Shown here piece after piece: positions 10,101 through 20,800 of a stretch of DNA of 64,000 nt. Made by a program: the position numbers and the translations under genes. The stretch is from Eopsaltria australis. Taxonomy: Eukaryota; Chordata; Aves; Passeriformes; Petroicidae. Numbering within the stretch: the first letter of the stretch is position 1; every line of letters starts with the position of its first letter. The DNA lies in assembly GCA_034509425.1 (NCBI GenBank), contig JAVTVJ010000369.1:1209501-1273500 (forward strand), given 5' to 3'. The notes under the pieces are model-generated. The model was not told the DNA's origin and did no database searches. It saw only the letters and a list, made by a program, of their open reading frames with translations.

Positions 10101-13100
10101 AGCCGAACTGCAGCTCTATGGAAGTGCAAAGTGACAGGGTTGGGCAGAGTGGCCGGGGAGAGGTGGCAGTGGAAAGTGCTGGGCTTCTAGAATGTGACCT
10201 GAGATCACATGGTGACACGGCCCCCAAGGTGCAGGGTTCCCTCAGCAGCAGGTCCCTGAAGGTGTTATCACCTGGCCTTGCTCTGCCTGTAGAGGTGAGG
10301 TGGTGGAAACTGCAGTGTGATGCTCTCAGCCCTGGTGGGTGGGTGGGTGGGTAGTGCTGGTGTGGTTTGGGGTTGTCCTGGGTGGGAAGGACAGCTCAAC
10401 CTGCCCTTTGTTTCCTGTTGCAGATGGCTGACTGCGGGGGCCTGCCCCAGGTGGTTCAGGTGAGACACACCTTGGCTCTCCCATGGCATTTGAGTGGTTC
10501 AGAGAGCCCTTTGTTCTGCTTGCACTAAAGCCTCTCTGTTTCCACAGCCTGGCAAGCTGACTGAAGCCTTCAAGTACTTCGTGCAGGGAATGGGCTACAG
10601 TAAGTGGCAAATACAACTTTGTGGTTTGAAGCAGGGTTGTTGTGTAGGGAACTCAAGCTTTCTGGTCCATCTGAGCCCACTGGCATCTGTGTCCCTACCC
10701 CTGAGCCAGTGTGGTTGCCAGGAGATCCATCCATGCTGCAAAATCAACTAGTGTGCTGACAAGCCTTAGCAAACCAGTGTTCCCTGACATGTGTTGGTGA
10801 CTCCTTTCTGGTTGCTGGTGTTGGTTAAACTTTGTAAAGTCTGTCTTTGTGCCAATCCACAAAAATATGTTCCCAAGAACAGCAAATCTGTGCATACCTT
10901 CTCCAAGGGGGAGGGAGGCAGCAGTGCAGCCTCACAACTGGTCCAGGTATGAGAGCTTTTCCCTTTCTCCTCAGATGTTCCTATTTCTGTCAGACTCACC
11001 AGGTTAAGTGATACTGCAGAACAAATCCCTCTAATGGCAGAACAGGTTCCTGGGTGACTTCTGAGGCACCCAGGCAGCCCAGAGAGAGCTGTGCTTTGCA
11101 CCACTGTATGTCCTGCCCTATGGCTTCCTCCCCATGCTTGGAGGCAGACTTTGTCACCTGAGTGTCAGACTAACTCAGCTCCCTTCCTTCGTGCTCCTGA
11201 GGAATTGGAGGAGAAGGGCTTCTTTACTTCTTTATCTCCAAGGAGGGCTTTACTACTCAGGAACATCAGGACAAGGGCTTCTCAGTGCACTACAGCAGCT
11301 CTCTCTTTCTTGCTGGGGCCAGGAGTTCCCTTTCTTGATGATGAACCTTCAAAAGCTGGGGTTAGGGAAGGGGTTGGTTTGTGTGACTGGCTCACCACTC
11401 AGCATGGCCACTGTGAGAGCTGGGGCACTTGCAGTGGGCTCCTCACAGCTTTGCCAGCTCATGGTCAGGGCTTAGCAGAACCTGTCCTTTTCCTCAGGGC
11501 TCTGCAGGTAACACAAACACGTAGGACAGTCGTGCTCTCCAGTGCTGGCCAAAGGAGCCTGATCCTGCAGAGGAAGATGCTGTGTGAGGAGGGTCCCTCT
11601 GCCTCACTGAGTGTGTTTCAATGTTCATGTCTCTTGTGTTTCTGGTGTTAGTAAAGTCAGCAAGTGCTGTCATCAGAGCAAGGGCTTCAGCAGCACTCTG
11701 GGGCTCAGCTCTCTTGTCAATAGGCTGTGCAGCACTGGAGAAGGACAGGTCAATTTTCTCCTTCCAGAATTAGCAGCTGGTCCCAGAATTGTTTTCCCAG
11801 CTTTGGTGGGTAAGACTGTGGGACACTCTGGGGTGTGATGAGTTCTCTTGGAGAGAACAAGGTAGAAGCAAAATACAGCTGGGCACTGCTAGGAATACAG
11901 AAGCCAGTTCTCCAAGAGCTGTGCCTGTGCCTGCTGTACATGGGCTGAAGCAGCTGGGCATACTTCTGCTGACACTGCAGGTGGAAGGTAATGGCCTTGA
12001 AGGAGACGTAGCAGGAGTCTGATGCTGTCATCCCAAAGACAGGAATTTCTGATCTGTATCTGGAGTTACACAGTATAGCCCAGGGAAACGGGATCTCTGT
12101 TGAGCAGGTATGGAGTGTGCTGTGAGGAGTTAATGTCACCAGCTACAGTGTGATTTTCAGCTAAAGGCATTGAAGAGTTTTGGCCCTGATGGATTTTTAG
12201 GTGGATTTTTTTCCCTGAGATGCTCATTAGCAGCTGTTGGTACAAATCCTGGGAGCTTTCAGTGCAGTGTATGAGCTGGGAACAGAAGGACAGGTAGCTG
12301 GGGGTCCCAGGAGTAGTGCAGCCACTGGTCACACACCACAACTAATTGGCTCTTTCCTGTATTCATCCCTTTCCTTGTCTCATGTTGTTTCCAGTCCCTT
12401 ATGTGCAGCTCAGCCACCTAAGCACTGAGTCAGGTACCTCCAACGTGCGTCCACCTCGGCCCTGTGCTGTGTGCTGAGTGGAATTGTTCTCCGGGTGCTT
12501 TGCTTTGTCTCGGCATGTCCTGCTGTGGGTGGGCTGGTCATTGTACTCTGTGTGCTATGGGTTTCCACCTTTCATTTGTATTTTGTTGACTGTTGCATGA
12601 CTTCAGCTCTGTGGTTTTCTACAGTGATGAGACTGACTTTCAAAAGGTCACCCACAGCTGCCTTGGTTTGCACAGACACTGGCTGTGGCTGCACTTGCAG
12701 ATGATCAGTTACACTGCCGGCATTTGCTCACCTTGGACCTTTTGAAATTGGGCCTTAAACATCTTGCTTTTAGACATGCAGACTTAATTTTGGGAGTGAA
12801 GAGTGAGTTTTCTTCCCGGGGTACAGCTCTTTCTGTGCTTACCCAGTGACACATACCCGAGTGACTGTGGGTCCTGCCTCCTGGGTGCCTCCTGGTCTGA
12901 GTGCCACACGTGTTCTCTCTTGCAGTGCCAGCAGCCAGCATGACCCGGTTGATGCGTTCCCGCAGCCACTCCTCCTCCAGCGTGGGCTCTGGTGAGAGCA
13001 GTCGCAGCCGGTCCCATGCCAGCACCCACGGGGAAGGAAGTGCTGGAACCCCAGAAGGAATTGACCTCCAGGTTGCACCTCAAACCATGGAAGTATCCTG

Positions 13101-13104
13101 TTAG
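4031..13104 (+). CDS. NDRG3: NDRG3, N-myc downstream regulated family member 3 (5' incomplete)
   Basis: Cytosolic NDRG-family protein with an alpha/beta-hydrolase fold but no catalytic serine. Mammalian NDRG3 is known as an oxygen- and lactate-responsive signalling protein. Exons: 4031-4136, 4803-4923, 5407-5469, 5790-5850, 6693-6779, 7292-7348, 8450-8553, 8912-8977, 9435-9486, 9750-9797, 10424-10459, 10548-10599, 12395-12433 (cassette) and 12926-13104. All phases agree and sum to 1071 nt, 356 residues plus TAG. The nucleophile-elbow position reads GIGLGAGAY (exon 4), with Gly where hydrolases have Ser. [16 protein letters not shown] and the [19 protein letters not shown] block identify NDRG3 rather than NDRG1. 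The N-terminal roughly 30 residues lie upstream of the window. It converges on PHF20. Confidence 0.93.
4803..4923 (+). CDS. NDRG3: NDRG3 exon b
   Basis: It runs from acceptor gtcgcag to donor GG|GTAAGAG and encodes [19 protein letters not shown] and then [21 protein letters not shown], a block nearly invariant among NDRG proteins. It continues exon a in phase 1 and ends in phase 2. Confidence 0.95.
5407..5469 (+). CDS. NDRG3: NDRG3 exon c
   Basis: The acceptor is ttttcag and the donor AA|GTAAGT. It encodes [20 protein letters not shown]. The phase fits both neighbours. Confidence 0.93.
5790..5850 (+). CDS. NDRG3: NDRG3 exon d (pseudo-nucleophile elbow)
   Basis: The acceptor is ctatttcag and the donor GCA|GTAAGT. 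It encodes [20 protein letters not shown]. The Gly-Leu-Gly-Ala-Gly turn occupies the place of the Gly-x-Ser-x-Gly elbow of active hydrolases, so no hydrolase activity is expected. Confidence 0.95.
6693..6779 (+). CDS. NDRG3: NDRG3 exon e
   Basis: The acceptor is tccccacag and the donor AAG|GTGAGA. The 29 codons encode [17 protein letters not shown] and [12 protein letters not shown]. The [10 protein letters not shown] wording is the NDRG3 version; NDRG1 has NPCAEGWMDW. Confidence 0.95.
7292..7348 (+). CDS. NDRG3: NDRG3 exon f
   Basis: The acceptor is ctcttcag and the donor CAT|GTAAGT. It encodes [19 protein letters not shown], 19 codons in phase 0 on both sides. The last codon is His where human has Gln. 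Confidence 0.92.
8450..8553 (+). CDS. NDRG3: NDRG3 exon g
   Basis: The acceptor is ttgtacag and the donor AG|GTATAG. It encodes [19 protein letters not shown], then [15 protein letters not shown]. This is the most NDRG3-specific block in the gene. Confidence 0.95.
8912..8977 (+). CDS. NDRG3: NDRG3 exon h
   Basis: The acceptor is gtctttcag and the donor AA|GTAAGT. It encodes [21 protein letters not shown]. The RRDLEIERP family block is clear; the rest is a variable loop. Confidence 0.93.
9435..9486 (+). CDS. NDRG3: NDRG3 exon i
   Basis: The acceptor is tttgaccag and the donor GTG|GTATGT. It encodes [17 protein letters not shown], a core strand of the fold ending in the conserved GDNSPAV turn. 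Confidence 0.95.
9750..9797 (+). CDS. NDRG3: NDRG3 exon j, with a GC donor
   Basis: The acceptor is tttttttag. It encodes [16 protein letters not shown] and ends AAG|GCAAGT. The intron begins GC instead of GT, with an otherwise perfect consensus, and the next exon resumes in phase 0 with MADCGGLP. The nearby GT would not keep the frame. Confidence 0.92.
10424..10459 (+). CDS. NDRG3: NDRG3 exon k (36 nt)
   Basis: A small exon with acceptor ctgttgcag and donor CAG|GTGAGA. It encodes [12 protein letters not shown], the conserved C-terminal strand of the fold. Confidence 0.95.
10548..10599 (+). CDS. NDRG3: NDRG3 exon l
   Basis: The acceptor is tttccacag and the donor A|GTAAGT. It encodes [17 protein letters not shown], the last helix of the domain before the flexible tail. 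Confidence 0.95.
10600..12394 (+). other. NDRG3: NDRG3 intron, no further gene seen
   Basis: About 1.8 kb lie between exon l and the cassette exon. Open frames of up to 186 codons occur on the + strand (11091-11651), but they show no family motif, no low-complexity domain and no splice logic. I see no repeat that I can name with confidence. Confidence 0.7.
12395..12433 (+). CDS. NDRG3: NDRG3 39-nt cassette exon
   Basis: It is flanked by acceptor gtttccag and donor G|GTACCT and encodes [12 protein letters not shown]. Both sides are in phase 1 and the length is 13 codons, so inclusion or skipping keeps the frame. The same peptide occurs in a human NDRG3 isoform. When the exon is skipped, exon l would join directly to the last exon to give GYMPAASMTR. 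When it is included, the join reads IPYVQ through [10 protein letters not shown]. Confidence 0.88.
12926..13104 (+). CDS. NDRG3: NDRG3 last coding exon and stop
   Basis: The acceptor is ctcttgcag. It encodes [18 protein letters not shown], a Ser/Arg-rich tail, and the conserved end TMEVSC followed by TAG at 13102-13104. The tail is where NDRG proteins are phosphorylated by basophilic kinases. It contains an [13 protein letters not shown] piece that recalls the decapeptide repeat of NDRG1. Confidence 0.94.
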
Positions 13105-14435
13105 GCAGGAGCCCCTCTTCTGGATTCAGACAGCTCCACTTGCCCCACTGAACCCACTCAGAATTTAGCATTTCATCTGACATGGCATTAACTGTTCTCT
13201 CTAACCTGTGCATGCCCATCCAAGCAGCCACCTCCTTGGTAGTCTGTACTTGACATTACTTTGATCTTTTCTGTATCCCGCTGGCATCAAAGTCTCTTTA
13301 AAACTCGTTGGCATTCCACAGTCTTAGTAAGTCCCATTACTGTACATGCTGATGCCATCTCCTGTCTGTGCTGTGTATCAATCCAGATGACAGCCACTGT
13401 CTCCCCTCTTCATTTAAATATAATTTCTGTGGCTTTGTGAGGTTTAGAATTGCTTTCTAGTTGTGCTTCTGCTAAAGGACCCTTGTGGTACAGTTGGTAT
13501 GTCGTTGGTGGGACGTGGGAAAGTAAGACCACGAGGATGTGGCACTCCAGGCACTGGAGCAGGCAGTGCAGTGTGGAGCTGGACCTGGGACACAGAACCT
13601 GCTGAAAGATCTGTGTGTCCCCAGGACTGTTTCACATGCCAGGCAGCCTGAGAAAGACAAATGGTCAGGAGTACTGGCTTGGTCTTACTTGTGTATGTGT
13701 GTTGAGAAGGAGCAGAGTGATTTCTTACCTGAGCCTCCTGAAAAAGCAAAGCAATTAACCAGTAAACTACACTAACAAGGTGCACTATTAACCCAGTACA
13801 AGGGATTAAACTCCAGCAGCCCTGGTTCTAGACCACTTCTGCAGCCCTCTGCTGACTCAGGATGCAGAAGGATGGGATGCAGTGACACTGGTCGCTGTTC
13901 TGCCCTGGCACAGGTGAATCTTTAACACTGAGCAGGTTGTGAAATGGGAAGCAGTGCCTCTTGCCAGGTGGAGATCCCAGAATCTCCTGCACTGCCAGCT
14001 CTGTGTCCCACTGCTGCTGCCCCAGGCAGGATCTGCACAGGGTGCAGGGAACACCAGTGAATGTGACAGCTAGCAATCACACATTCTTGTGAGTTGGGTG
14101 AGCAGTCAACACCTCTGTGCAGGTAGCAGTTACTGTGGAATTCACAATTCTGTTACCTTTTTACACCTGGCCAGGTCACCATGGGTGGACAGCAGATGCC
14201 TGCTACAGGCCAGGGTCTGGTGTTAATGGGAGAAAAGGGATGAGTGGTCAGGCTGCTGCAAGTCTCAATTGATAAACAAAACATTCTTTCCTCACCGCTG
14301 AGCAGCCCTGACCCAACGGGACCTTCCAGGGTCATGCTCACATTCTGCTCCATTTCAGGTAGGGAATGGGACCGGGAGGCTCTGCCTGAGGGGGACTTTG
14401 TACCGGTTATTGAATAAAGCTGTAACTGGGTTTCA
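13105..14435 (+). other. NDRG3: NDRG3 3' UTR
   Basis: It runs from the stop codon to a likely cleavage site some 15-25 bases after the AATAAA at 14413-14418. It holds no recognisable coding sequence. The open frames in it are short and unrelated to known families. Confidence 0.7.
14413..14418 (+). terminator. NDRG3: NDRG3 polyadenylation signal AATAAA
   Basis: A canonical AATAAA is followed within 40 bases by a GT-rich stretch (tgtgctcttggtgtttc), the usual downstream element. It is the first good + strand signal after the stop codon. Confidence 0.75.
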
Positions 14436-15165
14436 TTGTTACACCGTGTGCTCTTGGTGTTTCTCTTGGCACGACCTGCACCCCTGGGGCTTTGGCAGTC
14501 TGAGTGTCTGCTGCTGCATGCAGCAGATTCAGCCCCAGCCTTAAAATCCAGTTTCACAAGAACCCTTCTTTTTTTTTTTTTCTTTTCTTTTGAGAATGAA
14601 GTTAGAAAGGAAAATTTGCTAGGACAAGGGAACACATCTGCTTTCTTCCCACTAGGGAAACTGAGAGGGTAGAGACAGAACCTGAAGCTACATCAATGCC
14701 TGTCTCTGCCTTCAGGCACCCTGGGCCACATACACTGCTTCTCCAGCCCTCCCTGGCTTCTTCCCCTTCCCATACATTTTCTCTACATGGATTGTTCAAC
14801 TGCATCTAGAGCTCCTCGTTTCACACTGTCACTAATGTTTGTGCTTCCTCTGCCTTGAGCTGCCCCTGACAGGCTGCTCATCCAAACACAAAGCAGGGTC
14901 AGATCACACATCCTAGGTACTAATATATTACATATATTAGGAGTTGGGGGAACAAAATGCATGAGCTCCTCAAACAATACTCAACATAAACTATTAAGGA
15001 TATTTATATAACAGATCTGGAAAACAATAATTTCCAGACTTTAGCAACAATTAAGAGATAGATATACCTGACAAACTACAGTACTTGCATTTCAGTGCCA
15101 TGTAAGGAAAAAAGCCCAAAATTGTTTTACTGAGTTATCATTAATTGAAACAAAGACTTTACTAA
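14436..15165. other. Intergenic gap between convergent NDRG3 and PHF20
   Basis: About 0.73 kb lie between the two predicted cleavage sites. It contains a T-run at about 14570-14592. I see no gene or named repeat. Confidence 0.6.
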
Positions 15166-17727
15166 GACTTAACCAACAAAAACCTATTTTTTATTTATTC
15201 CAAACACCAAGATACAGAAGTTTTCAAGTTTTGCAAATATTGCTCCAAAACAAAATTCCATGTACAGCCCCTTGGTTCTAATAGTGCATCAACAAACACG
15301 TGTGTACCCACAGTGCAATGTTTGCTCAGTTCATCAAGGCTCCACGTTGCATTCACTTACCAGTGATTTAAAGAAACAAAAAAGTGACCTGTCAGCCTGA
15401 ACAGCTCATCCAGACTAAAAATAACAATGAGGAAACTTGCAAAAAAAGGGACAGAAATGAATCCAGGCAGAGCACAATGAAGAATCTTCCCTGAACATGA
15501 GAAGTACTACTCTATTTTAAATAAATATTTTCAGTCTTTATCTGCAAGGGCTTCCCCAGCACTACTGAAGGGATGCAAGTCTCCAGGATCTGCAACCTGA
15601 TCTACCCATGGGAACTGCCTTTTCTTCCAAACCTCCAGGACTGCCCTGAGCAAAAATAAACTGACAAGTAAAAACACACAATGAGCACACAAACACCATT
15701 GCTTGAGAAGAAATCCCCCTTTGGAGCAAGAAGCCTGCTCAGGGACTGAGTGCTGGAATGCCATCAGACTGGGAGCACAACCAAGCTGCTCCCAGGCAGC
15801 CCTGTCCTGCTTCACAAATTGTAACCAGGGAACTCTTTTTCTGTCCATTGCACCTGAAAATCACCAGCTGCCTGGGAGGCTGCTCTGATGTTCAGAACCT
15901 GCTGTTCAGGTTGTCTGGTCACCACCACCTCCTCTAGAGCCACACGAGCTCAGGTACCTGACAGGAATGAGCCAAGCATTGGTCTTCAGAGAGCCAAAGT
16001 GGTCCTTAAAATACCATGTAAGCTTTATTCCAATTGTGTTACAGAAAAGTGAGTTTGTTTTTCTGCTGTATGTACGTTGTATTTACTATTTACCAACTTA
16101 GTACTATAAAACTGTGAGACAAATTATTCCCTGAACTGAATCTTGGCATAGAAGTCTTAGTTACTACCTAGAGCAGCCTAATTATTTTGTTTGCTGAAGG
16201 AAATAAAGTATTCACCATTTAGAGACTGTAACTCCTACAATACTACTGGATATTTCAAGTTTACATTATTTTTTGCAGAATAAACACATTACAAATCTAT
16301 ATTCCAAATTAATAATTTGCACAGGTATGGGCCTTTCCATTAACAACTCTGTTTGAATGTTACCCTTTGGTAGTACCATTGCACATAATAAAATATGGGT
16401 AACAAATCCAGCTTTTTAAGGACACCCTCTCACTGCAAAACCAGCTCACCATGTTCCGTAGGGAACTGAACTCAGCAATGTCTGGGAAGGAAAACTAAAG
16501 TTGCAGTCATTATTTCAGGAGTGGTGATCTGCAGCTGAAAGTCTCTGAACCTCTCAAATGTTCACAATATTCCAAAGGTTCTGTCTGTAGAACGAATGAA
16601 CATCAGCAGTTTGTCACCTTGCTATCACAAAGTAAAAACAAATCGAAAATTAAAACTTCAGGTATAAAAAGGGACTTTGTGAACACAGACCATTTAATAT
16701 AATAACCCACTCACTGTCTGCCAAGGACAGCACCTCATGCATAGATCTTGAGGCTTTATTTACACAAAATAAACTGATTCCCAAAACCACACATTCATAG
16801 CAAGTCTTTACAATGAACATATCCAGAGTACTGAAAAAAGTCTACATTTTCAAATAGAACCGGAATGGCAATTATTAACAAATGGGTAGAAAATACATCA
16901 CATCCATGACAGACCATGCTGCAAGTCTGAACTCAGAGCGTGGCCCCAGTCCTTTCCCAGCAGCAACAAGGGGATCTCACCAGCAGCTGCTGCAGGAGGC
17001 ACCAGACGGCCGCATTTAAGAGCTCGAGAATGCACACAAAAACCACGTTCATGGGCTCCCCCAGTACCAAGTCATGGGACAGTGACAGGATAAATATGGA
17101 AAACAATCATTTATTCTGAAAATAAGTGCAATCCACCTGTGACCTCCTGCTACATTATTTACTGTAACAGAAGTGTGGGTCAGGCTGCTGTTACTTGCAA
17201 ACCTCCACGTAACACTTTATAGTCAAGAGCTGGACATTCATACTTACTAAGTCTGAAACTGTTATAGCATCTCCTAATGATTAAATACTGAGTGCTAGTA
17301 TGCATAAACCAGAAGAAAAAAAAACATGACATGAGTCACTTAAACTATGCAAAGTTATTTACAACCCCTGTCAACCAAACTTTTTTGGCTCTTAGAACTC
17401 TGTTCTTCAGTGGCACAATTTTTAGTCAATTTAATGATGAAGAAGTTACTGTTTGGATGAGCAACTTGTAAGGAGTGAAAATTTGAGTGTAACGTATCAA
17501 CCAACAGACAATCTCTGGAGACAAGAGTACAACCTTTTCCACAGCATTGTAATTGTCTAATAGACCCGAAATAACCTTTTTGCTGTTCTTTGAACAACAC
17601 TTCTTCACGAGTCCCTGAAGTCAATCTGCATCCCATGCAAGCAGCATGCCAGTTCCATTTACAGATTCAGAGCTGCTCCCATCAGATGCTCCAGCTCTGT
17701 GCAGTCACAGCCCAGAGCTCCCCAGCC
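15166..17727 (-). other. PHF20: PHF20 3' UTR
   Basis: It extends from the TGA stop (17728-17730) to the AATAAA pair near 15190. It is AT-rich, without a supported open frame or named repeat. Confidence 0.6.
15190..15199 (-). terminator. PHF20: PHF20 polyadenylation signals (overlapping AATAAA pair)
   Basis: On the - strand two overlapping AATAAA hexamers lie at 15194-15199 and 15190-15195. They are about 2.5 kb after the stop codon, which fits the long 3' UTR of mammalian PHF20. Other AATAAA copies on this strand lie upstream, for example near 16755 and 17111, and could give shorter transcripts. Confidence 0.55.
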
Positions 17728-17870
17728 TCATGTGGAGCAGCACAGAGCAATCTGCTGCACCTTGCCCAGGTCTGTTATCAGCTGCTTTATGCAATGTTTG
17801 AGCTGGGGGAGTCGAGCCAGTGGTTCTGGGGGTTCCAGCTCTCCTGTGTAATCCAGCCAACTCTCCAGAA
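17728..17870 (-). CDS. PHF20: PHF20 last coding exon
   Basis: The acceptor is ctttgcag. It encodes [19 protein letters not shown] and ends [13 protein letters not shown] followed by TGA. The end is essentially identical to the mammalian C-terminus. Confidence 0.96.
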
Positions 17871-20800
17871 CTGCAAAGAAAACAAAAATTGTCACTACTG
17901 CATTTCTCCGCAAACAGCTAATCTGAAGTCACAAAACAAGAATTCTTTAAATCTTTTGTAAATCATGAGAAAGCAGTGGGCAGTATTTTTAACACTTGTT
18001 TGAGAAATTGTAAAACTGAACACCTCACACCAATCGTTGCAAGTAACTCTTGATACATAACCAACTAATTCACATGGGGATGGGGGAGAAGCTGCTGCTC
18101 CTAGGAAAAAGCAGGAAAGGAAAACTCTGGACCAGACATTGTGAAATCTTGTGCTAAACTTCCTCTGATCTGTGTCAATTCCAGGACAAGGACACTGTAG
18201 TACAGGGAGTTTACGCCATCAAGGATGGGACTACGGTAATGACAGAAATCTGTCTCCAACACAGAACACAAGTGACCAAGACAGAACTGGGTAACACAAA
18301 GGGGGGATGAAGATCAAAAGTACCAACAGCAGAGTGTCACACAAGGAAAATGAACTCCGGCTTTAAAAAGCTTCTCAGTGGGAAACAAGAAATCCCACTG
18401 AGCAGCAGACAAGTCAAGTGATAACATAACACACCCACAAGGAAGGTGGTCAAGTCGGACTGTGATGAGCTCTGGCGATGTTGACAGTACTGCAGATGGA
18501 GAGTGAAACCTTGAAGACAGAATAAATAAATACCTCAGCCAAAAGCAGCCACTGCCACCAACCAGATCAGCAGGTCAATGTCACCCACGGGCAACACCTG
18601 CTGCAGAACCAGCAGCATCACCGCCACTGACACATCCCACCTTGGAGTAAGGAAGGTCCTGCTCAAAGCAGCAACCCCTGCTCAGCAGCAGCTACAAAAA
18701 GTCTATCTTTTGAGAAACACAGCTTCTTTGTTGAGGCAGTACAGCCCTGACTGATCTTCACTACCTGAAATAACCCTTCAGCTGTCCAGCTTTTCAGTAA
18801 CTTATTTACAAAGAGAGGGCTCTGACTTGGGCAGGTTGGATTCCCCTGCAAGTAAAGCTGCTGTTATAACCACTACACAAGCAATAGCCAGACTTAACAA
18901 CGTAAAGAACTATCCTGAATCATTTAATGCAACACAAAGGGTTTATAAGTCTCCCATTACTACAAAAATCTTAAAAGACATTTAAGTGAAGAATTTGGAA
19001 GAGACAGGAAAGGATAAGAGCCTTGTGCACTGAAGAGGTCACTCAGAATGGGCTAACATAGCCAGAAAGGCCCTGAGGAACAGAGAAATGCAGACACACA
19101 GAGGAGTTTTGGAAAATGACAAAAGCCTAACCCAAAAAGACACAAAGATGTTCCAGTACATCTGATGCAACTATTTAGAGATGACTTAACTAGAAATTGT
19201 TCTGTGAAATTCTGCTCTTTGTTTTAAAATCCACCCTGCACATCAGCAGTGTGTCTATTTTCTATTAGGAAATGTGATAATGGAACATTCAACTCTTTGT
19301 AGGTCTGAAGAAGTAAGATTCTGGTTAATATGTTTTGAACAGGTAGTTCAGTTAAGAAAGGTTATTTTTAAAACTAGAGAAACACTACTTACCATCTAGC
19401 TCCTTCTCAATGAAATCCATTCTGTGGATGACTTCATCCTGCAGAGATTCCACATGAGCTAAAAGATTGAGCTGCCACTGCAGCTGCGAGTTCACAACTC
19501 CTTCTTTGTCTTTTTCCATCAATTTCATTTCAATAGCTTCCTCTGGAGAGACTTTCTTAGAGACAGACTCTCTCACCTAGCAGAAATACACACATTAAAT
19601 ATTTGTTACAGTGAAACAGAACTGGGGAGCAGATCTGCCTGAGTCCTCCCTAACTGCTCAACTCATCATAGGCCAGAAAACAAGAGAGACACAGACACTG
19701 AACTGGTTTGGGCAACAAGATCTACATACAGACATTTTTACAGGTATTTTCCTAAAAACTACTTGTACTTCACAAGCTGGTTTGCTGAAGGTGACATTCA
19801 TACACATGTGTAGTTATCTCCTTGCCACCCTTCATCTGGAAGAAAGGCCTCTACCAGGTCTGACAGAGCTGACAATGAGAACCAAGCATTGAAAAGCTAA
19901 ACTTAAAGTGCTCCAGTAGGAAGAAGATACAGGACTATTCCATGGTGATTAGTCTTCAAAAATATCACTTCAGGTTGATACCATTTTTCCCCATCTTGAA
20001 ATGCTGCCAGAATTAATTTAACCATTAGGGGAAACATGGAAACAAGATGGAAATAATTAGAAGCTGGCCTACCAGTGTATTTGGTAGCATCATACATGCT
20101 TGGCCTGTTCTCTCTCTTTGCTAGTGTTTATTTCTACATTTAACACACAAAATTAAGCAGCAATGAACTACCAGTAGAGCACAATGCATGGTCCACACTT
20201 TTCAAACTACTTGAGGTCCAGAAGTCAACATAGATTTTTTAAATTATAACATAAAATGAAGGAGTTGATCACATTTATCATTTTACTTGTTACTGGCAGC
20301 TTACATTTAACAGTCTGACAAAAAAAAAATAAACACAAACAGACCAAAAAGTATTTTAAAAGGCTGAGGTTTGCACGCTGCCAGGCAAACACTCTTTGCC
20401 AGAGAGGGCTATTTTAATAAAAATACCTTTGGGTAATTGTGTTTAGATTCATTTTCCATCTTGCATATTTCTTGGTCCAGATTCCAGCCAAGCCTCTCTG
20501 AGAGGGAGTCATCCCCATTCTCCCTTATTCTGTTCACTCCATCATCCATGGCTGAACCTCTTGTTTCCACCACCAGCCTCTGCTCTATGGCAGGGTAGTA
20601 GGCCCGGGGCTTCTGGTAACAGTGTTCACTTGTAATATAAGATTCCTCCACAGAAGGAATTGCTGAGGGTTTCTCAACTGTCCCATTCCAAGTTCTGTAA
20701 CTTGCTGTCTCCTCTTTGCAACAGTTTTCCTCAAAGTGAATGATGTGTTTAGTATGGATCTTTTCATCCACCGTGATGTGCTTCCATGGATGACACCAAA

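Noticed and set aside
11091..11651. 186-codon + strand ORF in an NDRG3 intron
   Set aside because: No similarity to NDRG or other families that I recognise. It lies between two well-placed exons, so it is intronic chance.
4031..13104. Identification of the left gene as NDRG1 with PHF20L1 as neighbour (the 8q24 paralogous pair)
   Set aside because: The exon sequences follow NDRG3 ([44 protein letters not shown]), and the right gene follows PHF20 throughout, including its C-terminus.
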